A stretch of 64,000 nucleotides of DNA from Alphaproteobacteria bacterium (GTDB taxonomy: Bacteria > Pseudomonadota > Alphaproteobacteria > Caulobacterales > Parvularculaceae): positions 1 to 64,000 of the forward strand of contig JAUIMC010000010.1 in the NCBI GenBank assembly GCA_030433215.1. The letters run 5' to 3'. The notes under the pieces were generated by a model. That model searched no databases. It saw only the letters and a list, made by a program, of their open reading frames with translations, and had not been told where the DNA came from. The position numbers were made by a program, and so were the translations under genes. Below, one piece after another: positions 20,464 through 27,968 of this stretch (positions are counted from its first letter, which is position 1; each line of letters starts with the position of its first letter).

Positions 20464-21024
20464 ATGGCTTACTCTCTCAAGAACTCCCCGGGCCACCTTC
20501 TGCGCCGCGCGCAGCAATACGCTCACGATCTCTATTCGAGCGAGGTTGGCGCGACCGGCCCGACCCCCCGCCAATATGAAGTGCTGCATGTGGTCGCAGC
20601 CAATGACGGGCTGAGCCAGACCGATCTCGTCCAGCACACGGGCATCGACCGTTCGACGCTGGCCGACATGATCGCGCGGATGATGAACAAGGGTCTTCTG
20701 TCGCGCAAACGCACCAAGGAAGACGCCCGCGCCAACGCCGTGTCGATCACGGCCGCCGGCAAGCGCATGCTGACCTCCGCCAACGCCAAGGTGGCGCGCG
20801 CCGAAAACGCCGCCCTTGCGGTGCTTCCGAAAACCCAGCAGGCGGCCTTCATGAAGTCGCTGCGCGCCTATGCCGACGCCCTCGACAAGATGGCTGACGG
20901 CGCCGCGGCCCCGGCGAAGAAAAAGACCGCGAAGAAAGCCGCGAAAAAGAAAACCGCCAAGAAAAAGACGACTGCCAAGCGCAAGACGACCAAGAAAAAG
21001 GCCAAGCGCAAGACGCGCCGCTAA
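20464..21024 (+). CDS. MarR-family regulator with histone-H1-like lysine tail
   Basis: 186 residues. Residues about 35-100 form a winged helix of MarR type (TPRQYEVLHVVAAND, LSQTDLVQHTGIDRSTLADMIARM, recognition and wing to RTKEDARANAVSITAAGK). Residues 103-145 are dimerisation helices. Residues 150-186 are almost only K, A, T and R (AKKKTAKKAAKKK..), like bacterial histone H1-like or AlgP-type tails, so nonspecific DNA binding is likely added to specific recognition. Terminator directly downstream. Target genes unknown; the upstream region may be self-regulated. Confidence 0.9.
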   Translation: MAYSLKNSPGHLLRRAQQYAHDLYSSEVGATGPTPRQYEVLHVVAANDGLSQTDLVQHTGIDRSTLADMIARMMNKGLLSRKRTKEDARANAVSITAAGKRMLTSANAKVARAENAALAVLPKTQQAAFMKSLRAYADALDKMADGAAAPAKKKTAKKAAKKKTAKKKTTAKRKTTKKKAKRKTRR

Positions 21025-21052
21025 GCGTTATACGCTGTCCTGATCATGAGAG

Positions 21053-21080
21053 CGCCGCCGGTTTCCGGCGGCGTTTTCTT
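21053..21080 (+). terminator. Terminator of the MarR gene
   Basis: CGCCGCCGG-TTT-CCGGCGGCG stem of 9 bp followed by TTTTCTTTT, 28 nt after the stop codon. Confidence 0.88.
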
Positions 21081-21111
21081 TTGTTCGGCGGTCTTGGGTC
21101 AGGGGCTTGCC

Positions 21112-21636
21112 CTAGCGCCTGCGGGGCGCGCGCCATTCGCCATGGGGCGGCGGCGCGGGCGCGGGCCCGCCGGCGGAAACCGGGCGGGCGCCATAGCCGC
21201 CCATGGAAATCGTCCGGTCATATATGACGAGAGCGGCGGCGACCGACAGGTTGACGCAGAAGCGCGTCGGGATCTTCACAAGATGCGTGCACAACGCCGT
21301 CGCTTCGGGCGACAGGCTGCCTTTTTCCGGGCCCAGAAGATAGGCGGCGTTCAGGGGGTGGCGAAAGCTCGGCAGGTCGACGGCCCGCTCGTCGAGTTCG
21401 ACGCCCACGAGCACGCAGCCCTTGGGCAGGCGCATTTCCTCGAGACTGTCCCATTCGTAAAGCGGCACATGCGTCTCGCTTTTCGAGGTGTCGGAAAGAT
21501 TGACCTCGCGGGCGTTATGGTGAGCGTTGACGGTGAACGCAAAGCTCGCGTGGAAAGCGTGTGCGGTGCGCAAAACGGCGCCGAGATTCATCGCCTTCGA
21601 TATGCGTTCCGATCCGATCCCGAAATAACCGCGCAT
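21112..21636 (-). CDS. TrmH/SpoU-family RNA 2'-O-methyltransferase
   Basis: 174-residue SPOUT enzyme. Features are the N-terminal NLGAVLRTAHAF, the SAM-knot motif 2 LLGPEKGSLSPEA, and motif 3 KIPTRFCVNLSVAAALVIYDR (the N-L-S-V-A signature). The size is that of TrmL-like stand-alone SPOUT proteins, which act on tRNA position 34, but the substrate is not proven. A proline-rich tail of about 25 residues follows. ATG 21636 has GGGAG upstream. Confidence 0.85.
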   Translation of the reverse strand: MRGYFGIGSERISKAMNLGAVLRTAHAFHASFAFTVNAHHNAREVNLSDTSKSETHVPLYEWDSLEEMRLPKGCVLVGVELDERAVDLPSFRHPLNAAYLLGPEKGSLSPEATALCTHLVKIPTRFCVNLSVAAALVIYDRTISMGGYGARPVSAGGPAPAPPPHGEWRAPRRR

Positions 21637-21718
21637 GACGCTCCCTTTTTCGCTTCGCGCCTAGCCGCGCGGGGGGCTCCGGTCAAGTAAGAGGTCCACG
21701 TAGACGGGCGGCGGCGTT

Positions 21719-22234
21719 ATGGGGCATGCTGATCCCATGAGCGAGACCGCTTCGGCAATTGACGACCGGATCAAGTTTCTGGTGATCGCCTCGGATGCGC
21801 CCGAGGCGCGCCTGGCTGCGTTTTTCGCCGGCCGGCGGGCGAAGAGATCCAATGCGCGCGTTGCGCTGCTGGCCATTATCGAGCCGCCGGAATTCGGCCA
21901 TTGGGCGACGGTGGCGGAGACCATGCGCGCCGAGGCCGAGGAAAAGGCCGAAACCCTGCTCCATGAATTCGCGGCGGAAGTGAAAGCCCAGTCCGGCGAG
22001 GACGCCGAAAGGTTGATCCGCGAGGGCGAAGTGGTCGATGAAATCAGCAAGCTGATCGAGGAAGACCCCCTGATCTCGATCCTCGTGCTCGGCGCATCGG
22101 CGAAAGCGGAGGGGCCGGGGCCGCTGGTCGCCTCCCTCGCCAAGAAGCCGGCCTATCTCGGCGGGCGCCCGATCCCGGTGACGGTGGTGCCCGGCGCCAT
22201 GACCCGCGACGAGCTGAGGCGGCTCACCGGCTGA
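21719..22234 (+). CDS. Universal stress protein family
   Basis: 171-residue UspA-fold protein: DDRIKFLVIASDAPEARLAAFFAGRRA at strand 1 and helix 1, then RVALLAIIEPPEFGHW, and LISILVLGASAKAEGPGPLVASLA with a degenerate G-x2-G-x9-G(S/T) nucleotide loop, ending IPVTVVPGAM. An ATG at 21737 is an alternative start. The gene is followed 1 nt later by the class V aminotransferase, so the two are co-transcribed. Confidence 0.85.
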   Translation: MGHADPMSETASAIDDRIKFLVIASDAPEARLAAFFAGRRAKRSNARVALLAIIEPPEFGHWATVAETMRAEAEEKAETLLHEFAAEVKAQSGEDAERLIREGEVVDEISKLIEEDPLISILVLGASAKAEGPGPLVASLAKKPAYLGGRPIPVTVVPGAMTRDELRRLTG

Positions 22235-22235
22235 C

Positions 22236-23345
22236 ATGGATAAGGACAAGTTTCACCTGCCGGGGAAACATTACTTCCTCTCGCATTCCGTGGGCGCCCA
22301 GCCGAAGACTTATGACGCGGCGCTCGCCGAAGGTTTCACGCAGCCCTGGCGCACGGAAGGCTTCAATGTCTGGGGCCCGTGGTTCGAGACGCTCGACCGT
22401 TTCAAGGCAGGCCTCGCGCCGATCATCGGCGCGGACGCAAAAGATATCTGCCCCCAGACGAATGTATCGGCGGGCATTTCGAAGATTCTCTTCTCTTTGC
22501 CCCGGCGTCCCGGACGCAACAAGATTGTGCTCACCGAAGACGCCTTTCCGACGGTCGGCTTCGCGCTGGCGCAGGGCGAACGCCATGGCTATGAGCTGGA
22601 ATTTCTACCCGGCGGCGACGCGCTCGCCGATCCGGATGCGTGGGCGCGAGCTTTCGAGGACGACGTTCAGATGGTCGTCCCCTTGCTGGTCTATTCCAAT
22701 TCCTCGGTGCTGGCGCCCGTCGCCGAGATTGCAAAACGCGCGCGCGCGGCGGGCGTTTACTCGCTGATCGACGCGGCGCAGGGCGCGGGGGCCGTTCCCC
22801 TGCGGCTCAATGACTGGCGGCCCGATTTCGCGGTGGGGACGTCGCTTAAATATCTTTGCGGCGGCGCGGGCGCGGCTTATCTCTGGGCCGATCCCGAAGT
22901 GGCGGAACAATGCGCGCCCCTTGATGTCGGCTGGTTCTCCCACGCCGATCCGTTCGAGTTCGACATTCATCATTTCGACTATGCGCCAGGCGCGGGTCGG
23001 TTCACGGGCGGCACGCCGGCGATCGCGCCTTTCGCCGGCGCCTGCGCCGCCCATGAGATCATTAACGCCCATGGGGTCGAGGCGATCTACGCGCATAACC
23101 AGCATTTGTTGTCGCGGCTGTTCGATGCGCTGCCCGCCGGCGCCGTCCTTTCTTCGACGAAAGAAGGCGCGCGGGGCTCCGCCGCCCTGATCCGCGTTTG
23201 CGATTACGAGGCGGCGGCGAGCGCCCTGGCGAAAGCGGGCGTCGCCCACGACACCCGCCTCGGCGCCGTGCGTGTCTCGGTTCATCTTTATAATGACGAA
23301 AGCGATATCGATGCGCTGGCCGCGGCGCTGGCCCCCTTTGTCTGA
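22236..23345 (+). CDS. Class V aminotransferase-fold PLP enzyme
   Basis: 369 residues, fold type I PLP enzyme of the class V/kynureninase group. The Schiff-base lysine is in AVGTSLKYLCGG, the PLP-phosphate and ring contacts are in QTNVSAGISKI and YSLIDAAQGAGAVPL (Asp binding the pyridine N). The C-terminal small domain has GAVRVSVHLYNDESDIDAL. The kynureninase-like start and end (KHYFLSHSVGAQP, DVGWFSHADPFEF) suggest a kynureninase or cysteine-desulfurase-type lyase; I cannot fix the substrate. Follows the USP gene by 1 nt. Confidence 0.85.
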   Translation: MDKDKFHLPGKHYFLSHSVGAQPKTYDAALAEGFTQPWRTEGFNVWGPWFETLDRFKAGLAPIIGADAKDICPQTNVSAGISKILFSLPRRPGRNKIVLTEDAFPTVGFALAQGERHGYELEFLPGGDALADPDAWARAFEDDVQMVVPLLVYSNSSVLAPVAEIAKRARAAGVYSLIDAAQGAGAVPLRLNDWRPDFAVGTSLKYLCGGAGAAYLWADPEVAEQCAPLDVGWFSHADPFEFDIHHFDYAPGAGRFTGGTPAIAPFAGACAAHEIINAHGVEAIYAHNQHLLSRLFDALPAGAVLSSTKEGARGSAALIRVCDYEAAASALAKAGVAHDTRLGAVRVSVHLYNDESDIDALAAALAPFV

Positions 23346-23517
23346 CGGTTAAGGGGCGGCGGCGGGCGCCAGGATAACCCCGCCTGAAAAAGCGGGGATA
23401 GAATTTAATGAAGTTTATTTCGTCCCCCGTCTTTCGCGGCGGGGCTATAGTGTCGTCGCCTGCTGTTTCGGGCGCGCTGATTTGTGTTTGCGGAGAGAAC
23501 ACAGAGGCGAAATACCG

Positions 23518-23623
23518 GCCGTGGAACATTTTACGTAAAAGGCGCCAAACTTTGCTGAAAGCCTTGAAATAAGCCAATCCAACGACCGCAGAAAAGTAAA
23601 TGACGTAAAAAATGTTTCACGGG
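23518..23623 (+). repeat. 106-bp terminal-inverted-repeat element, copy B
   Basis: Left arm GCCGTGGAACATTTTACGT (from 23518) and right arm ACGTAAAAAATGTTTCACGG (23603-23622) are imperfect inverted repeats bounding about 106 bp. Copy A at 60863-60968 aligns along its whole length in the opposite orientation, sharing blocks such as AAAAGGCGCCAAACT, TGAAAGCC and TGTTTCACGG. There is no coding capacity, so this is MITE-like or a structured intergenic repeat. It lies between the aminotransferase and xth. Confidence 0.7.
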
Positions 23624-23680
23624 GGCGCCGAGAAGAAAGGCCGGGAAGTGAAGCCGTCTTTTCACCGATGGAAGCCGTGT

Positions 23681-23737
23681 CATGACCGGGCTTGTCCCGG
23701 TCATCCAGACTGGATCGCCGGGACAAGCCCGGCGATG
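23681..23737. repeat. Two adjacent REP-like palindromes
   Basis: TGACCGGG-CTTGT-CCCGGTCA (23683-23703) and TCGCCGGG-ACAAG-CCCGGCGA (about 23715-23736). These are the common alphaproteobacterial REP type (GGGCTTGTCCC core). Read on the minus strand they give the well-known spurious peptide DDRDKPGHD. The remaining gene-free sequence from 23346 to 23784 holds only the 106-bp element and these. Confidence 0.85.
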
Positions 23738-23784
23738 ACACGGCGGCGAATGGCGGGCGGGGCGGAAAAGCGGCCCAGCGCCGC

Positions 23785-24588
23785 CTAAAGATCGAAGGTC
23801 AGCGACACCGGCGCATGGTCCGACGGGCGCTCCCAGCCGCGGGCGTCGTCATGGATCCGGTACGCCTCGCGGCCCTTGCCGAGCGCCGCTTTTTTAAGGG
23901 CCGGGCTGACCCAGATATGGTCGAGCCGGCGCCCGCGGTTCGAGGCGCGCCAGTCCTTCGCGCGATAGGACCACCAGGTGTAGAGCTTTTCGGGTTCTGG
24001 AATGAGCTCGCGGGCGACGTCGACCCAGCCATGGGCATCGATGACTTTCGCAAGCTTCTCCACCTCGACCGGCGTGTGCGAGACGACCTTGAGGAGTTGT
24101 TTGTGCGACCAGACGTCGTTTTCGCAAGGCGCGACATTGAGATCGCCGACGAGGATCGCTTTCGACCGGGGCCCGAGCTCTGAAAACCAGCCCGCCATCT
24201 CGTCGAGAAAGTCGAGCTTGTGGGCGAACTTGTCGTTCTTTTTCGGGTCCGGCTCATCGCCGCCCGCTGGCACGTAGAAATTATGCACGCGATAACCGCC
24301 GGGCAGGCTCGCCGCGATATGGCGGCAGTCGCCCTTTTCGCAGAAGCCGCGCTTTTCGACATTCTTCAGCGGCAGCTTCGAAACGATGGCGACGCCGTGA
24401 TAGCCGGCCTGACCCGACACCGCATGATGTTCGTAACCGGCGGCGGTCAGCGCTTTCGACGGAAAATTGTCTTCAAGGCATTTGATTTCCTGAAGACACA
24501 AAACATCCGGGGCCTCTTCTTTCAGAAATCGCGTGACCTGATCAATCCGTAGGCGGACGGAGTTGATGTTCCAGGTGGTGATCTTCAT
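23785..24588 (-). CDS. xth: Exodeoxyribonuclease III
   Basis: 267-residue AP endonuclease/3'-5' exonuclease of the EEP fold acting in base-excision repair. Landmarks are MKITTWNINSVRLR (Asn7-type metal site), LCLQEIKC (catalytic Glu), GYHGVAIVSK, LVGDLNVAP (D-x-N), TWWSYR, and the terminal ERPSDHAPVSL with the catalytic Asp-His. The TAA is followed by the REP region; the start is divergent from the TauE gene. Confidence 0.95.
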   Translation of the reverse strand: MKITTWNINSVRLRIDQVTRFLKEEAPDVLCLQEIKCLEDNFPSKALTAAGYEHHAVSGQAGYHGVAIVSKLPLKNVEKRGFCEKGDCRHIAASLPGGYRVHNFYVPAGGDEPDPKKNDKFAHKLDFLDEMAGWFSELGPRSKAILVGDLNVAPCENDVWSHKQLLKVVSHTPVEVEKLAKVIDAHGWVDVARELIPEPEKLYTWWSYRAKDWRASNRGRRLDHIWVSPALKKAALGKGREAYRIHDDARGWERPSDHAPVSLTFDL

Positions 24589-24746
24589 GGGAGGCCGGAC
24601 TCGCTGGCTGGAAGGGAAAAGAAGGGCGTGGGGCTCGCATAGGGTCCGGGCGCCGGAGCGTCAAGGCGGGGTTTTGGCTCGGGACCCTGGTTGCGGGCGT
24701 CGGAGAAGATTGCCGCGGGCCCCGGCGCGGCGTAGGAGCGGCGGCC

Positions 24747-25517
24747 ATGGACGCGCTTGCCGGATATTTGCCCGAGGCCGTGCCGCTCTGGGCGGCGGGG
24801 CTCGTCGTTTTCGCGAGCTTCTTCACCGGGGCGCTTACCGCCGCCTTCGGCCTCGGCGGGGGCCTCGCGCTCCTCGCGATCATGAGCATGGTGTTTCCGG
24901 CTCAGGCGGTGGTCCCGGTCCACGGAGCGGCCCAGGCCGGGGCGAATGGCGGGCGCTTCTATCTCCAGAGGAAGGAGGTGGTCTGGCGCATCGTGCTGTG
25001 GTTCAGCCTCGGCGGGCTCATCGGGGCGGCCATCGGCGGCCGGCTGGCCGTGGAAACGCCGGTATGGCTTCTGCGGGGCGGGGTCGGCCTCTTCGTCATC
25101 TGGTCGCTCTGGGGGCCGAAACCCACTGGCTTCGCGCCGGGGCCCAAAACCTTCTTCGCCACCGGGGTCGTGACGGGCGTTCTCACCATGTTTTTCGGGG
25201 CGACGGGGCCGCTGGTCGCGGCGATGCTCTCCGTTACGGATCTCAAACGGCTCAATCTGGTGGCGACTCACGCCGCCGCCATGGTGATCCAGCACATTTT
25301 CAAGATCGCCGCCTTCGGGGTTCTCGGCTTCGCCTATGGGGACTGGGCCTGGCTGATCGGGGCGATCCTGATCTCGGGCTTTGCCGGGACCTATGCGGGG
25401 ACGCACTACCTCCGCGCCATGCCCGAGGCGACCTTCCGGCGCGGCTTCAAGATCATCCTGACGACGGTCGCGGTCTATCTTCTGGCCGCGGCGCTCATGG
25501 ATCTCAGAACAGGTTGA
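24747..25517 (+). CDS. TauE/SafE (TSUP) family anion exporter
   Basis: 256-residue protein with about eight transmembrane segments in two similar halves. The family signature is FGLGGGLALLAIMSMVFPAQAVVPVHGAAQAGANGG-like at the N-terminal half and FFGATGPLVAAML in the second. TSUP proteins export sulfite, sulfoacetate or related organic anions; which one cannot be read here. Overlaps the convergent downstream gene by 14 bp. Confidence 0.88.
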   Translation: MDALAGYLPEAVPLWAAGLVVFASFFTGALTAAFGLGGGLALLAIMSMVFPAQAVVPVHGAAQAGANGGRFYLQRKEVVWRIVLWFSLGGLIGAAIGGRLAVETPVWLLRGGVGLFVIWSLWGPKPTGFAPGPKTFFATGVVTGVLTMFFGATGPLVAAMLSVTDLKRLNLVATHAAAMVIQHIFKIAAFGVLGFAYGDWAWLIGAILISGFAGTYAGTHYLRAMPEATFRRGFKIILTTVAVYLLAAALMDLRTG

Positions 25518-26100
25518 AGGACGAGCCGGTGATCGAGACCGGCCAGCGGCCGAATTCGAACAGGCGAAACTTCGCCGCCAGCGGATGGCTTTCGGCTTCG
25601 AAATCAGTGTCGGCGGCGGCGATCAGCGCCAGCGCGGCGCCGTTGGCGGCTTGCACGGCGGCCCCGACGCAGAGCGTCTTGATCTGCTCGTCGTCGAGAT
25701 CGCTGAGATAGGAAAGCTCTTCCACGGCGTCCTTGGCGGGCTCGGAGACCTTTTCGGCGATCAGGGCCATGCCGATCCTCAGGGCGTCCTCGGAAAGGAG
25801 ATCGAGGGCGCGGCCGGTGAGGTCGGCGCGCAGGGACTCTTCGGCCTCCCAGGCAGGGCTTTGCCAGTCGAGGCTTTCGGCGACTGAGGCCGCATCCTCC
25901 CAATCCATGAGCATGGCGATCTCGGCGTCGGGAAAGCCGAGCCCTGAACAGTAATCGTCGGCGGCGGCTTTTGCGCCTGGCGTCAGCTCCTCGCCGATAT
26001 TGGCGAACCAGGGAATGCGGTCGAGGGAGCGCGCGAACCGGGAGAGCTGGCTCAGGCCGGGCAATTCGCGTTCGAGCGCCTCGAGTTCGGTTTCATCCAT
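25504..26100 (-). CDS. Hypothetical cytoplasmic protein
   Basis: Function not recognised. 198 residues from ATG 26100 (AAAGGA upstream), mostly helical, very acidic, no signal or membrane segment. Conserved-looking parts are the N-terminal ELPGLSQLSRFARSLDRIPWF and the central EELSYLSDLDDEQIKTLCVGAAVQAANGAALALIAAA. The C-terminus reads FRLFEFGRWPVSITG. The sRNA terminator lies 56 nt upstream, so it has its own promoter or reads through that terminator. Confidence 0.7.
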   Translation of the reverse strand: MDETELEALERELPGLSQLSRFARSLDRIPWFANIGEELTPGAKAAADDYCSGLGFPDAEIAMLMDWEDAASVAESLDWQSPAWEAEESLRADLTGRALDLLSEDALRIGMALIAEKVSEPAKDAVEELSYLSDLDDEQIKTLCVGAAVQAANGAALALIAAADTDFEAESHPLAAKFRLFEFGRWPVSITGSSFNLF

Positions 26101-26156
26101 GGAAAATCCTTTCCCCCGGGATGTAGCGATCCGCACCTTAAAGAACTAGGGGCAAG

Positions 26157-26189
26157 AAAAAGGCGTCCGACCTCTTAAGATCGGACGCC
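26157..26189 (-). terminator. Terminator of the sRNA candidate
   Basis: Perfect 9-bp stem GGCGTCCGA / TCGGACGCC with a ten-base loop; read on the minus strand it ends in five T then C. It could also end read-through from lolA, whose stop is 215 nt upstream. Confidence 0.85.
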
Positions 26190-26301
26190 AAGCTGCGCTG
26201 TTGCGCCTACGCCGGGAGGGGATATTCCGGCGACGCGATCGGCTAGCCGGGCCTGCAAGCGGGGGGGCAACGCCGGCCCGAACCATGATGCCTATCGCGT
26301 A
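26157..26301 (-). ncRNA. Candidate ~145-nt sRNA with C-rich hairpin loops
   Basis: A gene-free interval carries, on the minus strand, a good promoter (26308-26336), about 145 nt of GC-rich self-complementary sequence, and a Rho-independent terminator. Hairpin 1 is CGGGCC..GGCCCG with loop containing seven consecutive C. Hairpin 2 is CGCCGG..CCGGCG with loop AATATCCCCTC. Exposed C-rich anti-Shine-Dalgarno loops are a feature of several alphaproteobacterial trans-acting sRNA families. No open frame with a ribosome site. Not matched by me to a named family. Confidence 0.55.
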
Positions 26302-26307
26302 CTGTTA

Positions 26308-26336
26308 CATTAACGCATCAGGCGGCGTTTTTTCAA
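26308..26336 (-). promoter_or_regulatory. Predicted sigma-70 promoter of the sRNA
   Basis: On the minus strand TTGAAA, 17-nt spacer, TTAATG; start expected near 26301. Located 69 nt downstream of the lolA stop and pointing away from it. Confidence 0.55.
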
Positions 26337-26404
26337 TAGTTGGGCGAAAAAAAACTTGCGTGTGACACTGTTACAAAATGGCAAGAACCGCCGGGACACG
26401 CCGT

Positions 26405-27178
26405 TTAGCGGTCCAGAAACCGCCCGCCCGCATCCGGCGCCTCAAAAAGCCGGTTGGCGAGACGCTGGCCCGGGACAACATTATCGAGCGTCACAATGGT
26501 GACCCCGCCCTGTAAATCGCGGACGATCCAGCGCCGTAATTGGAAATCCGGCGCGGAGGCGATGAGGGTGAGATCGCCTTCGGTCTCTTCGTCATCTGAC
26601 GCAAATGTGACCGCCACATTATCGACGCCGCGATCGACGCCGACGACTTGCGCGTCGTCGCGGTCGATCTTTTTGCCGAGCAGAAACTTCAGCGGCGTTT
26701 TCCCCACCGGATAGGAATCGGTGGTGTCGAGCGAGTCGTCATGGACATAGACCATGCCGCCATTGGCGACGATGAGGAGCGGCTGCGGCGGCTCGTATTC
26801 AAAGCGCAAAAGGCCCGGACGGCGCAGATAGAACTTGCCTTCCGACACGGCGCCGGAAGGCGCGACCTGGGTGAAATCGCCCTGCAGCGTGTCGATGCTT
26901 TCAATATAGTCGATAAGCTTGTTCGCCACTGCTTCGTCGCTTTCTTGAGCGAAGACGAGCGGAGAGGAAACCGGCTCGACGCCGAGGTCCTGCGCTTCGG
27001 GAAGCGGATCGGCCTCGGCTTCTGCGCCTGTCTCGGGCGCCGCCGTTTCCGGCGCGGCCTCTTGCGTCTGCGCGGCCGCGGCGGTCATGACCGCCGGCGC
27101 AGCAGGCAGCGGCGCGCGCGCAATGGCCGCCGCGTCGAGACAGATCAGGGAAAGGGCGGACATCACCGCAATGTTCAT
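26405..27178 (-). CDS. lolA: Outer-membrane lipoprotein carrier LolA
   Basis: Periplasmic chaperone that takes lipoproteins from LolCDE to the outer membrane. Residues 80-257 show the LolA fold: LIDYIESIDTLQGDFTQVAPSG, GKFYLRRPGLLRFEYEPPQPLLIVANGGMVYVHD in pieces, and TDSYPVGKTPLKFLL. The N-terminus is odd: a weak signal region (VMSALSLICLDAAAIARA), then a 45-residue Ala/Glu/Pro-rich linker before the folded domain, making the protein about 40 residues longer than E. coli LolA. Confidence 0.92.
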   Translation of the reverse strand: MNIAVMSALSLICLDAAAIARAPLPAAPAVMTAAAAQTQEAAPETAAPETGAEAEADPLPEAQDLGVEPVSSPLVFAQESDEAVANKLIDYIESIDTLQGDFTQVAPSGAVSEGKFYLRRPGLLRFEYEPPQPLLIVANGGMVYVHDDSLDTTDSYPVGKTPLKFLLGKKIDRDDAQVVGVDRGVDNVAVTFASDDEETEGDLTLIASAPDFQLRRWIVRDLQGGVTIVTLDNVVPGQRLANRLFEAPDAGGRFLDR

Positions 27179-27277
27179 GGCGTCAAAACTCCGATTTCCG
27201 AAAGCCTACCTAAGAAGCGCCGGCGTCCAAAGGAAGTCCCGATTATGGCGCGGGCGTGGCGGGCGCGCACGAATTCG

Positions 27278-27946
27278 TTATTTGAGGAGGGCGTAAGGAC
27301 CGCCGCGCTCCAGCGCGCGCTTATAGGCGTCCCGCGCCTGAAAGCGCATCAGATAGGCGGCGATGTTCGGATAGTCGCCGCCCGGCCCCCTGCTGGAAAA
27401 AGCCTCCACGGGAAAACTCATGATGATGTCGGCGGCGGTGATTTCGCCTCCGGCGAGCCAGGGCGAGCTTTCAAGGGCGGTTTCGAGATAGTCATATTGC
27501 GCCTTCATGGTGTGGTCGAGATAGCCGTCGCGCACCGCCTGGACGATCTTCTTCGCGATCGGCCGCGCAAAGAACGGCATGGGCGCGGTCTCCATGCGAT
27601 TGAGGAAAAGCGTGAACACCAGCGGCGGCATGTAGGTTCCTTCCGCTGCATACATCCAGTAGCGATAGCGTTCGAATTCATGCGTGCCCCGTGGCGGCCG
27701 CAATTTGCCTTCTGCATACTGATCGAGAACATGGTCCAGGATGGCGCCGGTTTCGGCGTAGACCGCGCCGTCGTCTTCAAGAACCGGCGACTTGCCGAGC
27801 GGATGAACCGCTTTCAGTTCCGCCGGCGCGAGATTGGTTTTTTCATCCCGTTGATAGCGTTTGACCTCATAGGAAAGGTTCAGTTCTTCGAGCAGCCACA
27901 GGATGCGCTGCGAACGCGAGTTTTCCAGATGGTGGACGGTGATCAT
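27278..27946 (-). CDS. Glutathione S-transferase
   Basis: 222 residues from ATG 27946 (MITVHHLENSRSQRILWLLEEL). Thioredoxin-like N-domain with the Ser/Arg pair SRSQR, the cis-Pro in GKSPVLEDDGAVYAETGAI (GSH gamma-Glu site ESGAI-type), and an all-helical C-domain ending WLAGGEITAADIIMSF. Probably detoxification or a glutathione-dependent reaction; substrate unknown. 22 nt downstream of the OYE gene on the same strand. Confidence 0.88.
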   Translation of the reverse strand: MITVHHLENSRSQRILWLLEELNLSYEVKRYQRDEKTNLAPAELKAVHPLGKSPVLEDDGAVYAETGAILDHVLDQYAEGKLRPPRGTHEFERYRYWMYAAEGTYMPPLVFTLFLNRMETAPMPFFARPIAKKIVQAVRDGYLDHTMKAQYDYLETALESSPWLAGGEITAADIIMSFPVEAFSSRGPGGDYPNIAAYLMRFQARDAYKRALERGGPYALLK

Positions 27947-27968
27947 GGGCGTTCTCTCTTCCTTGACG

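Noticed and set aside
23445-23741. Minus-strand ORF starting MSSPGLSRRSSLDDRDKPGHD
   Set aside because: Translation of the REP palindromes and the 106-bp element; a well-known spurious ORF type.
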